A stretch of DNA of 8,520 bases from Candidatus Symbiothrix sp. (GTDB lineage Bacteria; Bacteroidota; Bacteroidia; Bacteroidales; Azobacteroidaceae), in contig JAISWY010000366.1 of assembly GCA_031270925.1 (NCBI GenBank), positions 1-8,520 of the forward strand, in the 5' to 3' direction. The number at the start of each line of letters is the position of its first letter. Position 1 is the first letter of the stretch. Under the pieces are notes generated by a model, which searched no databases, had not been told where the DNA came from, and saw nothing but the letters and a program-made list of their open reading frames with translations. A program made the position numbers and the translations under genes. Below, in pieces: positions 1 to 7,431 of the stretch.

Positions 1-1036
1 CGCTTTTACGGATTTCCGCTACCGCATCGGCTGTTAAAGGCAAGTTATAGAGCAGGTTATAGCTGCCGTCTTCATTGGGTTCGATACCTAATTCGAAGAA
101 AAGCTGAGGAGCTTCGGAAAAAGAGTATAAACGACGGTCGTCTTCGCTCACGCCTAATTTTCGAAATTGTTTCTCTGACAGGAAGTTACCGAATGTTTCG
201 ACATAATAGTTGAATTGCGCTTTTTTCGGTGTTTTCAATTCTTTTCCATTGATATAAACTTGATTGTCAATGATTTGTAATGAATCACCCGGTAATCCGA
301 CGCATCGTTTTACATAATTTTCGCGCCGATCGACGGGACGATAAACCACTTTCCCAAAGATATCCGGATTGTTATGCACCGTTTCGTAAGCGGATGCGAC
401 GCCGGGTCTGATGCTAAAATAATGGTAAAATGCGTTGGCGTTCCAATTTGTCGTCAAATCGTAATAATCAGGATTCGGCACATTCACGGCCACCGTATCG
501 CCCGCCGGATAGTTAAACACCACAATATCATTGCGTTGCACGTTTCCAAAACCTTGCAAGCGCTTGTAATCCCAATGTGGCCAATCGGAATACGATTTCG
601 TATTGAAAAGGGGTAGCGTATGGTGTGTGAGCGGAAATGCCAATGGCGTATTCGGCACGCGCGGACCATAACTCACTTTGCTTACAAACAAATAATCGCC
701 CACCAAAAGCGTTTTTTCCAAAGAAGAAGTCGGAATTTTGTAATTTTGGAAGATGAAGATATTGATGAAATAAACGGCGATCAATGCAAAAACAATGGCG
801 TCGATCCATTCCGCAATTTTTCGTAAGATACGATTTTTCGATTCTTTCCATCCGTCCCAAGGAATGATTTTGGAAACGTATATATCGAAAATCAATAATA
901 ATCCGAAGAGCAACCAATAATTGTTGTCCCAAATCGTGAATAAAACGTATAAAATGGAAATAACGGCAAACCGTATCCATTGGGTTTTTGTGGCGGATGT
1001 AATCCGTTCTTTCAGATTTTTTCTTTTCTCAGACAT
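1..1036 (-). CDS. lepB: Signal peptidase I, C-terminus cut off by the window edge
   Basis: Signal peptidase I is a membrane serine protease that removes signal peptides from exported proteins on the outer face of the inner membrane. The frame is open from an ATG at 1036 to the left edge: 345 codons, no stop. Hydrophobic segments at about residues 20-36, 41-55 and 79-96 precede the catalytic region. The nucleophile is Ser105 in IPTSSLEKTL. The general-base lysine is Lys243 in NYVKRCVGLPGD, which also carries the conserved box D. RNDIVVFNYP, between them, matches box C. Ser and Lys are about 138 residues apart, against about 55 in E. coli LepB; a long insertion here is usual for Bacteroidota enzymes. 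The GDNR-type box E is not seen and should lie beyond the edge. The start was chosen because it lies 13 bp after the dapB stop and gives a short basic N-terminus before the first membrane segment. No Shine-Dalgarno sequence is evident. Family assignment is secure. Confidence 0.95.
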   Translation of the reverse strand, partial: MSEKRKNLKERITSATKTQWIRFAVISILYVLFTIWDNNYWLLFGLLLIFDIYVSKIIPWDGWKESKNRILRKIAEWIDAIVFALIAVYFINIFIFQNYKIPTSSLEKTLLVGDYLFVSKVSYGPRVPNTPLAFPLTHHTLPLFNTKSYSDWPHWDYKRLQGFGNVQRNDIVVFNYPAGDTVAVNVPNPDYYDLTTNWNANAFYHYFSIRPGVASAYETVHNNPDIFGKVVYRPVDRRENYVKRCVGLPGDSLQIIDNQVYINGKELKTPKKAQFNYYVETFGNFLSEKQFRKLGVSEDDRRLYSFSEAPQLFFELGIEPNEDGSYNLLYNLPLTADAVAEIRKS

Positions 1037-1049
1037 AATAATATTGAAT

Positions 1050-1766
1050 TTAGAATTTTAATAAATCGTTCATCGTTAAGAAACCGGATTTTCCTTGGGT
1101 AAATTCGGCGGCGAGAACGGCTCCGAACGCGAGACCTTTGCGGTTTTTGGCCTTGTGCTTGATCGACAAAATATCGACCTCCGATTCGTAAATGATTTTG
1201 TGGATGCCGGGAACTTCGCCTTCGCGTTTGGAATGAATCAATAGATCGTCGTTGTTGCCGCTTTCGGCTTCTTTCCATTGCGTTTTTCGATTGATATTTT
1301 TCAAAATGTCTTCGGCCAACGTGATGCCTGTGCCGCTCGGCGAATCCAATTTATGGATGTGGTGGATTTCTTCCATACACACATCGTATTGCGGATATTG
1401 ATTCATGATTTTCGCCAATTGCCGGTTGACGGCAAAGAAAATATTGACGCCGATGCTGAAATTCGAGGCGTAAAAAAAGGTTTTCCCGTTTTCGGCGCAG
1501 GCTTTTTTGATTTCATCCAAGCGATGCAGCCAACCGGTAGTTCCCGAAACGACAGGAATATTGCGTTCTAAACATTTTTGGTAATTTTCAAAGGCTGTTT
1601 CGGGGCGCGTAAATTCGATGGCGACTTCGGCCGACAAAAATGCGGGCGAATCGAAATCGTCCGGATTGCTAATATCAATCACGGAAACAACGTCATGACC
1701 GCGTTGTAAAGCGATTTGCTCAATTTCCTTGCCCATTTTGCCGTAGCCTATCAATGCTATTTTCAT
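1050..1766 (-). CDS. dapB: 4-hydroxy-tetrahydrodipicolinate reductase
   Basis: DapB reduces 4-hydroxy-tetrahydrodipicolinate to tetrahydrodipicolinate with NAD(P)H in the cytoplasm, a step of the diaminopimelate/lysine pathway that supplies peptidoglycan. The 238-residue product starts with a Rossmann nucleotide-binding motif GYGKMG (residues 7-12) and has an acidic Asp31 at the end of the second strand (VVSVID). SGTTGW (74-79) and SNFSIGVN (101-108) are family signatures. The active-site segment EIHHIHKLDSPSGT (133-146) holds the residues equivalent to E. coli His159, His160 and Lys163: His135, His136 and Lys139. It is somewhat shorter than the roughly 270-residue E. coli enzyme but no motif is missing. 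The gene lies 50 bp after the sensor gene and 13 bp before lepB, so it is probably co-transcribed with lepB. A TAnnTTTG box 20 nt before its ATG may give it its own promoter. Identification is secure. Confidence 0.97.
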   Translation of the reverse strand: MKIALIGYGKMGKEIEQIALQRGHDVVSVIDISNPDDFDSPAFLSAEVAIEFTRPETAFENYQKCLERNIPVVSGTTGWLHRLDEIKKACAENGKTFFYASNFSIGVNIFFAVNRQLAKIMNQYPQYDVCMEEIHHIHKLDSPSGTGITLAEDILKNINRKTQWKEAESGNNDDLLIHSKREGEVPGIHKIIYESEVDILSIKHKAKNRKGLAFGAVLAAEFTQGKSGFLTMNDLLKF

Positions 1767-1786
1767 AAAAATTTGTTTTTTGCCTG

Positions 1787-1794
1787 CAAATATA
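1787..1794 (-). promoter_or_regulatory. Candidate Bacteroidota -7 box before dapB
   Basis: On the minus strand these bases read TATATTTG, a full match to the TAnnTTTG -7 consensus of Bacteroidota primary-sigma promoters. The box ends 20 nt before the dapB ATG, a plausible leader length. No TTG is found at the expected distance of about 19-21 nt upstream, so the -33 element is missing or weak. The site lies in the 50-bp gap after the sensor gene and could let dapB-lepB be expressed independently of it. An eight-base match with four fixed T/G positions can occur by chance in AT-rich spacer DNA. Confidence 0.45.
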
Positions 1795-1816
1795 ACGAGA
1801 AATCGGGAAAGTTATT

Positions 1817-4800
1817 TCATTCCAACGAATCATCTTTCAATTTGTTGTTTTCGCGGTATTCTTTCGGCGTGAGCTGATCGAATCGCTTGGCAAATTCCTT
1901 GTAAAAATGCGAGCGATTGGTAAACCCGGTTTTATACATGATTTCCTGAATGGTTAATGTGGTTGTAATCAACAACTTGGCGGCATAATTGATGCGCTGT
2001 TCCTTGATGAAATCTTTAGGCGCCGGTTGTCCCAGACTTTTGAATTTCCGGTAAAGGTTGCGCACGCTCAATTGCAGTTCGGCTGCCAATTCGTCGGGCA
2101 TGAAATCGTTGTTATCAATGTTATTCCGAATCACCTCTACGGCTTGTTGTAACAATTCCTTGTCTTCTTTTTGAATCAGTTTACCGTGCGAATAATCGAA
2201 TGCGCCGGCGGATGTGTTATAGTATTCTTCCATCTTTTTCCGGTTGTTGAGTAAATGCTTGATAACTGCTTTCAAATAATTGGCATAGAAAGGCTTATGT
2301 ACATACACATCGGCTCCCGATTCGATTCCTTCGATTTTTTCTTCCGTACTGTTTTTGGCCGACAGGATAACTAATGGAATGTGCATCGTGTGCCGGTTCT
2401 GTTTCAATTGCCGGGTAAACGCAAATCCGTCTAAATTCGGCATCATGATGTCGGTAATAATCAAGTCGGGCGTGGCCTGTTTCAGCTGTTGCAAGCCCTC
2501 TTCGGCGTTTTGGGCAGTAACGACCGTGTATTCGTCCGAAAGGATTTCCGATAAAATCCACAAAATATCCTGATTATCGTCGATGGCCAGAATTTGCGCT
2601 TTTTTTGCCGGTAAAAGTTTGTTGGACTTGTTTTTAGGAGCCGTTTCCTGTTTAATGGGAAAAACGGTTTTTTCGGGTAAATGAAGCGACCGAATGTCGG
2701 TAGTATTGGCGCTGATTTCCAAATCCGGCAGCGAAACGATGAAGCGGGCGTATTGTCCGACTTCGCTTTCGACCCGAATATCGCCTTGCAGTAATTGCGC
2801 GGCGCTGTGGCAAATTGCCAATCCCAATCCGTTGCGCGAGGAAAGTCCTTTGACGGCGTTTTCCTTGATGTTGTCCATCACGCTGTAACGATTGAAAATC
2901 AGCGGAATATCTTCTTTGCGGATGCCTTGTCCGGTGTTATGGACGGCAATCTGCAAGCGCTCGTTTTCGATTACGGCCGATACTTTAATTTCGCCTTGTT
3001 CGGATGTGTATTTGAAAGCATTGGAAATCAAGTTGGTAAAGATTTTACGGAAGCAATTCGGATCGGTATTCCAATGCAAATCCGGCGCCCAATCGGTTTG
3101 GAAACGGATCTGGTTTTGTTCGGCCAAATCGTTGAACGAGTCGCTTATTTCCTGCAACAGCCCGCTTATTTCCGCCGGTTCGACATGCAAAACCTGATGA
3201 CCGGTTTCAATCCGCCTGTAATCGATGATTTCCTGCACCAGACTGTTCAACCGTTCGGTATTCGATTGGATAATACGAACATATTTCTTGATATACGAAT
3301 CGCTTTCTTCGTAATTCAATAATCGTTCACAGGGGCTGTAAATCAAGGTGAGCGGCGTACAAAATTCATGGGTAATATTGGTAAAGAAGCGCAATTTTTC
3401 TTCTTGCATCGCTTCCTTGTACTGGTGGGCGATTTTGCGTTTTTTTCGCTCGTAACGTTCATGTACATAATAATATACGCCGTAAATGGAAGCGCAGATA
3501 AGTAGAAAGTAAAAGATTTTCGCCCAAACGCTTAAATACCAAGGCGGAAGAATCACAATCCGGATGCTTTGCAAGGTATTTTCGTTGTCGGTAATACCGT
3601 CGTTGTATTTCACGTTCAACACATAATTTCCCGGTGGAATGTTGGTAAATTGGGCTTCATTGTTGGGCGTATCCATCCATACATTGCTGAAATTGGCCAG
3701 TTGGTAGGAGTAGCGACTGTTTTCGCCATTGATAAAATCGATGGCTACAAACCGCACGGCAAATGAATTTTGATAATGCTTGAATTGCAGATAGGGAACA
3801 TCTTTCTTTGTTTTTTCGAAATCGCGGATATTAAAATCCCGGTTGAAAATGCGCAGGGAAGTAAAATAAATCGAAGGAACGAATCGTTGAGCGCTGTCGT
3901 TTTCCTGTTTGATGGAAACCAGTCCGTCCACGCCGCCGAAGAAAAACATAGCGTTGCGTGTGTCTTTGAAATACGAATTATCGCTAAATTCGATGGTTTT
4001 CAATCCTGTTTTTTGATTGAAACTGCGGAAAGTTTCCTTTTCGGGATTGAACAAAATCAGTCCGGTATTACTGCTCAGCCAGAGTTTGCCGCCGGCGTCT
4101 TCCAAAATGCCGTGGATGGTGTTGTTGGGCAATCCCACATTTTCGTTGTAATTCTTGTAATCGTAAGTGCCGTCGGGATACATCACAAAACGAATCAAGC
4201 CGTAACTTGTTCCCAGCCAGAAGGTTTTGTTTTTATCCTGATGAATGCAAAGGATGTCGTTCAATGGTGCGATGCTTTTTTTATCGAAGGTAATCAGGCG
4301 AAAATCGGCGGTTTGCATGTTGAAGCGAATCAATCCGTTGCCACGCATCCCGATCCACAGAATCGAGTCGTTTTCGGGATACAAATCGAAAATTTGATTG
4401 TAGGGTTGCGGATTCGGCAAATCGAAGGTAAAACGCGAACTCCGGTCGATTTCCAATTGCGTTCCCCGCTTTTGCAGATGGGCGTGCAAGAGGGAATTGC
4501 CGGTTCCGATCCACAAGGTCGAATCGCCGGCTTCAAACAGGGAGTGGACGTAAGTAGCCAAATTTTCCGTGTGGTTCGCCAATTTGTGGAGTTGGTGGTC
4601 TTGATAGGAAAAATAATTCAAATCGGGGCCATCGGAACCGATCCACAAAACGGGAAACGATTTTCCGGCTTCGATAGCAAATACTTCGTTGTTGCTCAAT
4701 CCGTTATCTGTTGTGAAAATATCCGTGTTGCAGGAAGAATACTCCATGACTTCATGAAAATTTTTGACTCGGATAATGCCGTTGCCTTTCGTGGCCATCC

Positions 4801-5854
4801 ATAAATTTTGCGCATCGGTATAGATGGCGCGTATCGGACGTTGTTTCCTGACGGACAACTGGCTCAGTTGCAGGTTTTTGAAAGTGTAAGTGTCTTTTAT
4901 CCAAGCGAAAATGCCTTGACCGTCGGTGCCGATCCAAATGATGTTTTGGATTGGATCTTTCCAGAGGCAGAAAACGCCGCAGTTGATGTCGATGAGTTCC
5001 GGCGCGTAGTTTTGCTTGGCGTTCAACCGGATTAAACCGTTGGTTTTGAAGCCGATCAGGAAATCATTTTGGTCGCTTATCAACGACGAAATCGCTCCGT
5101 TTTCGCGCAGAATGCTTGATAAATTGTTCAAAAAAGTTGTATGGCCGAAGGCCATGGAATAGAAAAGGCCTTTTCTATCGATGAATAAAATTTTCCCCGC
5201 ATCGTAATAGGCGTAATCGATGGTTTCGGAATGTGTGTAATCGGATTGCCGTGTAATTTTAGGCGCTTTTCCCATTTGAAAGTCAATCGTATAGCGTTGG
5301 AGTTTTCCGTGCGACAGAATATATAAGGTATCGCCGGCGCAGAAAAAACCGGATGAATCGGCTTTACTTTCCACCGTCGGCTCAATGGCTGTTTCCCAAA
5401 AACGGTGTAGAGAGGCGTCGTAAAGCGATAAAACGCCTTTTTTGCTCAGCACGAACAAGTTGCCGCGTTCGTCCATCGTCAATTGAGAATCTTCCTTATA
5501 TTCGTTGTAATATTCTTCGATGTGGTTGGTGGTTCGCGACAGTTTGTTTAGTCCCCATTTAGTGCTGATCCATAAGTAATTATCGTCGATTGCCATGATT
5601 TTGCGGATGACGTTGCTCGACAAGCTGTTTTCGTTGTTGATGTCGGGCTTGTAGATATGGATTTCGCGGCCGTCGTACATGTTGAGGCCGTCGAAAGTAC
5701 CGATCCACAAAAAGCGTTTGCTGTCTTGGAAGAGGCAGTAGGCCGAAGAATTGGACAGGCCGTCGCGACTGCTGATTTGTCGTAAATTATAGGCTTGCGA
5801 GGAAATGACGGCGAACGTTCCCAAGAGTAGAAGTATCCAAAATCGTGTTTTCAT
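1817..5854 (-). CDS. Hybrid two-component sensor kinase / response regulator with AraC-type DNA-binding domain
   Basis: This 1345-residue protein joins sensor, kinase, receiver and transcription factor in one inner-membrane chain. A signal peptide (about 1-20, ending SSQA) leads into a periplasmic sensor with about 14 propeller strands of the LWIGTxxGL type (for example near 50, 94, 305, 351, 403, 447, 499, 545 and 591), which suggests two seven-bladed propellers. A Y_Y_Y domain follows (about 690-769), then a membrane helix (about 776-797). The HisKA domain has phospho-acceptor His829 in THEFCTPLTLI. The HATPase domain has an N box near 941-945, G1 NTGQGI (973-978) and G2 NGLGLA (1008-1013). 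The receiver (about 1086-1202) has Asp1092/Asp1093, phospho-acceptor Asp1135, Ser1165 and Lys1187. The C-terminal AraC region (about 1235-1338) has two helix-turn-helix units and ends in the TPKEYR signature. Family members usually bind a breakdown product of a dietary or host glycan and activate a nearby utilisation locus; no such locus is visible here, so the ligand is unknown. The gene starts 22 bp after rarA with no promoter of its own seen. Confidence 0.96.
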   Translation of the reverse strand: MKTRFWILLLLGTFAVISSQAYNLRQISSRDGLSNSSAYCLFQDSKRFLWIGTFDGLNMYDGREIHIYKPDINNENSLSSNVIRKIMAIDDNYLWISTKWGLNKLSRTTNHIEEYYNEYKEDSQLTMDERGNLFVLSKKGVLSLYDASLHRFWETAIEPTVESKADSSGFFCAGDTLYILSHGKLQRYTIDFQMGKAPKITRQSDYTHSETIDYAYYDAGKILFIDRKGLFYSMAFGHTTFLNNLSSILRENGAISSLISDQNDFLIGFKTNGLIRLNAKQNYAPELIDINCGVFCLWKDPIQNIIWIGTDGQGIFAWIKDTYTFKNLQLSQLSVRKQRPIRAIYTDAQNLWMATKGNGIIRVKNFHEVMEYSSCNTDIFTTDNGLSNNEVFAIEAGKSFPVLWIGSDGPDLNYFSYQDHQLHKLANHTENLATYVHSLFEAGDSTLWIGTGNSLLHAHLQKRGTQLEIDRSSRFTFDLPNPQPYNQIFDLYPENDSILWIGMRGNGLIRFNMQTADFRLITFDKKSIAPLNDILCIHQDKNKTFWLGTSYGLIRFVMYPDGTYDYKNYNENVGLPNNTIHGILEDAGGKLWLSSNTGLILFNPEKETFRSFNQKTGLKTIEFSDNSYFKDTRNAMFFFGGVDGLVSIKQENDSAQRFVPSIYFTSLRIFNRDFNIRDFEKTKKDVPYLQFKHYQNSFAVRFVAIDFINGENSRYSYQLANFSNVWMDTPNNEAQFTNIPPGNYVLNVKYNDGITDNENTLQSIRIVILPPWYLSVWAKIFYFLLICASIYGVYYYVHERYERKKRKIAHQYKEAMQEEKLRFFTNITHEFCTPLTLIYSPCERLLNYEESDSYIKKYVRIIQSNTERLNSLVQEIIDYRRIETGHQVLHVEPAEISGLLQEISDSFNDLAEQNQIRFQTDWAPDLHWNTDPNCFRKIFTNLISNAFKYTSEQGEIKVSAVIENERLQIAVHNTGQGIRKEDIPLIFNRYSVMDNIKENAVKGLSSRNGLGLAICHSAAQLLQGDIRVESEVGQYARFIVSLPDLEISANTTDIRSLHLPEKTVFPIKQETAPKNKSNKLLPAKKAQILAIDDNQDILWILSEILSDEYTVVTAQNAEEGLQQLKQATPDLIITDIMMPNLDGFAFTRQLKQNRHTMHIPLVILSAKNSTEEKIEGIESGADVYVHKPFYANYLKAVIKHLLNNRKKMEEYYNTSAGAFDYSHGKLIQKEDKELLQQAVEVIRNNIDNNDFMPDELAAELQLSVRNLYRKFKSLGQPAPKDFIKEQRINYAAKLLITTTLTIQEIMYKTGFTNRSHFYKEFAKRFDQLTPKEYRENNKLKDDSLE

Positions 5855-5876
5855 AATATTCTCTATATTTCTTTCA

Positions 5877-7142
5877 TTATTTATCGCCCCATAGACGCTT
5901 CATCGTTTCCGCCAATTTCTGCTCCTGTGGGTTGTTCTGCGCTGTCCAAAACCGCTTACTTTTGAGTTCCTTGGGCAGAAATTCCTGTTTTACGAAATTT
6001 CCTTCGTAAGCATGGGCGTATTTGTAATCTTTTCCGTAATCCAAATTTTTCATTAGTTTGGTGGGCGCATTGCGTAAATGTAAGGGAACAGGCAAGTTAC
6101 CCGATTGCTCCACTTCGGCCAAAGCATTGCCGATGGCTTCGTAGGCCGAATTGCTTTTCGCGCTCGTGGCCAGATAAATGGTGGTTTCGGCCAATAGGAT
6201 CCGTCCTTCGGGCCAACCGATTTTTTGAAGCGCATCAAAGCAGGCGTTGGCCAGCAAAAGTGCATTCGGATTAGCCAAGCCGATGTCTTCCGATGCCGAA
6301 ATGACCAGGCGGCGGGCTATAAATTTCGGATCTTCGCCACCGGCAACCATGCGAGCGAGCCAATAGATGGCGCCGTCGGGGTCGCTGCCGCGAATGGATT
6401 TGATGAAGGCCGAAATGATGTCGTAGTGCATTTCGCCGCCTTTGTCGTATGCTGCGGGATTTTCTTGTAAGCGGTCGACAACTTTTTCGTTGGTAATAAT
6501 TATTGGATTGCTGTCTTCTGATTCAATAACCAATTCCAAGATATTCAGAAGTTTACGGGCATCGCCGCCGGCAAAGCGCAGGAGGGCGGCCGTTTCTTTT
6601 ACTTCCACCGAGCGTTGTTTGAGTTCCGAATCTTCCGTTAAGGATTTATTCATCAGCGATAGTAAATCATCGTCCGTCAGACTTTTTAAAACATATACCT
6701 GACAGCGAGAGAGTAGGGGACGGATCACTTCAAACGAAGGATTTTCGGTCGTTGCGCCGATTAAAGTAATCGTTCCCGTTTCGACCGCCGCCAACAACGA
6801 ATCCTGTTGCGATTTGCTGAAACGATGAATTTCGTCGATGAACAGAATCGGTCGCGCAGCATCGAAAAACTTGGAACTCTTGACTTTGTCGATGATTTCG
6901 CGCACATCTTTTACCCCCGAATGGACGGCGCTCAAAGTATAAAACGGAATATCCAACTGTTGGGAAATAATACGCGCCAAAGTGGTTTTCCCCACGCCCG
7001 GCGGCCCCCAAAGGATGAACGATGACACGTGTCCCGCTTCAATCATCTTACGGAGAATACAACCCTTGCCGATCAAATGTTTTTGACCGACGTAATCGTC
7101 GAGCGATTGGGGACGCATTCGTTCTGCTAACGGCTTATTCAT
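5877..7142 (-). CDS. rarA: Replication-associated recombination protein A (AAA+ ATPase, MgsA/RarA family)
   Basis: RarA is a cytoplasmic AAA+ ATPase related to clamp-loader subunits and RuvB; family members act at stalled or gapped replication forks. Counting from the ATG at 7142 (421 residues), Walker A is GPPGVGKT at 46-53, Walker B LFIDEIHRF at 100-108 with Asp103/Glu104, sensor 1 lies in GATTENPSF (129-137), the arginine finger is Arg146 in LLSRC, and sensor 2 is Arg196 in GGDARKLLN. The C-terminal half carries the RarA-specific region, including IARRLVISASEDIGLANP at about 275-292. The reading frame can be extended to a TTG at 7163, but that TTG is part of a strong -7 promoter box, and the ATG gives the usual family N-terminus MNKPLAERMRP, so the ATG is preferred. 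Length and motifs are complete. A good promoter precedes it, making it the probable first gene of the leftward unit that continues into the sensor gene, 22 bp downstream. Confidence 0.97.
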   Translation of the reverse strand: MNKPLAERMRPQSLDDYVGQKHLIGKGCILRKMIEAGHVSSFILWGPPGVGKTTLARIISQQLDIPFYTLSAVHSGVKDVREIIDKVKSSKFFDAARPILFIDEIHRFSKSQQDSLLAAVETGTITLIGATTENPSFEVIRPLLSRCQVYVLKSLTDDDLLSLMNKSLTEDSELKQRSVEVKETAALLRFAGGDARKLLNILELVIESEDSNPIIITNEKVVDRLQENPAAYDKGGEMHYDIISAFIKSIRGSDPDGAIYWLARMVAGGEDPKFIARRLVISASEDIGLANPNALLLANACFDALQKIGWPEGRILLAETTIYLATSAKSNSAYEAIGNALAEVEQSGNLPVPLHLRNAPTKLMKNLDYGKDYKYAHAYEGNFVKQEFLPKELKSKRFWTAQNNPQEQKLAETMKRLWGDK

Positions 7143-7160
7143 TTTGAAAGAACTTGGGAG

Positions 7161-7192
7161 CAAATTTAGTGGATTTTCGACAATCGACCAAA
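7161..7192 (-). promoter_or_regulatory. Probable Bacteroidota promoter for rarA
   Basis: On the minus strand a TTTG at 7192-7189 (the -33 element) is followed after 20 nt by TAAATTTG at 7168-7161, which fits the TAnnTTTG -7 consensus. Both elements and their spacing agree with the known Bacteroidota primary-sigma promoter. Transcription should begin a few bases past 7161, leaving a short leader of roughly 10-15 nt before the rarA ATG at 7142. A second TAAATTTG (7196-7189) overlaps the -33 element and may be a coincidence. The upstream side of the promoter is occupied, from 7198 on, by the palindromic element. Confidence 0.7.
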
Positions 7193-7197
7193 TTTAA

Positions 7198-7205
7198 AGT
7201 TCTTA
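7198..7205. repeat. Candidate target-site duplication, left copy
   Basis: AGTTCTTA directly abuts the left terminus of the palindromic element and matches GGTTCTTA on the other side in 7 of 8 positions. That is what an 8-bp target duplication with one later substitution would look like. Caution: TTCTTA occurs a third time at 7411-7416, so the short match could be due to local base composition. Confidence 0.45.
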
Positions 7206-7395
7206 GGTTAAATCTTTTTTTGAGGCGCTATTGACTTTTCAAGGCAGCGAATTTAAAATCGGATGTCTCCACGCGGTCGCTCCGCTCCCTTGGTCGACAT
7301 GACGGGACAATCAAAGGAGCGAAGCGAAGTAGAGACATCTAATTTTAAATTCGCTACGTTAAAAAGTCAATAGTGCCTCAAAAAAAGATTTAGCC
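7206..7395. mobile_element. 190-bp palindromic MITE-like element with no coding capacity
   Basis: The ends are inverted copies of each other. Arm 7206-7269 and the reverse complement of 7332-7395 align without gaps over 64 positions with 7 mismatches; both begin GG(T/C)TAAATC, followed by seven T and GAGGC. The similarity continues inward with a 3-base gap: TCGCTCCGCTCC (7277-7288) pairs with GGAGCGAAGCGA (7316-7327) with one mismatch. An unpaired centre of about 27 bases contains TCGACATGACGGG. There is no ORF of note. The structure is that of a miniature inverted-repeat element or a large REP-like palindrome, flanked by a candidate 8-bp target duplication. The GATGTCTC...CGACATGACGG core resembles, from memory, dispersed intergenic repeats in Bacteroidota. 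The parent transposase family cannot be named. It lies between the stop of the surface-protein gene and the rarA promoter; as RNA it would form a long hairpin that could stop or stabilise upstream transcripts. Confidence 0.75.
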
Positions 7396-7403
7396 GGTTC
7401 TTA
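7396..7403. repeat. Candidate target-site duplication, right copy
   Basis: GGTTCTTA starts immediately after the right terminus of the palindromic element and pairs with AGTTCTTA at 7198-7205. The remaining 28 bases up to the stop of the surface-protein gene are AT-rich, and I see no classical stem plus T-run terminator in them. Confidence 0.45.
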
Positions 7404-7431
7404 ATTTCTTTTCTTAACCCGCATTATTGAA

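Noticed and set aside
528..980. A 150-codon minus-strand frame overlapping lepB
   Set aside because: It is in a different frame from the signal peptidase, whose frame contains the catalytic Ser and Lys motifs and continues through the whole region.
2795..3322. A 175-codon plus-strand open frame opposite the kinase domain
   Set aside because: It mirrors conserved HATPase/HisKA codons on the other strand and has no family features of its own.
3770..4804. A 344-codon open frame on the plus strand, opposite the sensor gene
   Set aside because: It lies wholly within the sensor gene, whose frame has clear propeller repeats; the antisense translation shows no recognisable domain or coherent pattern and no promoter context.
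7143..7163. TTG start of rarA at 7163, adding seven residues
   Set aside because: The TTG is the last part of a TAAATTTG -7 promoter box, and the ATG at 7142 yields the usual family N-terminus.
7189..7196. A second TAAATTTG box as an additional rarA promoter
   Set aside because: It overlaps the -33 TTTG of the better-spaced promoter, and no TTG at proper spacing was found upstream, where the element begins.
7206..7395. Palindrome as a simple rho-independent terminator
   Set aside because: The arms are far too long, the transcript would end in an A-rich rather than U-rich tail, and matched termini with abutting direct repeats fit an inserted element better. A role in ending transcription is still possible.
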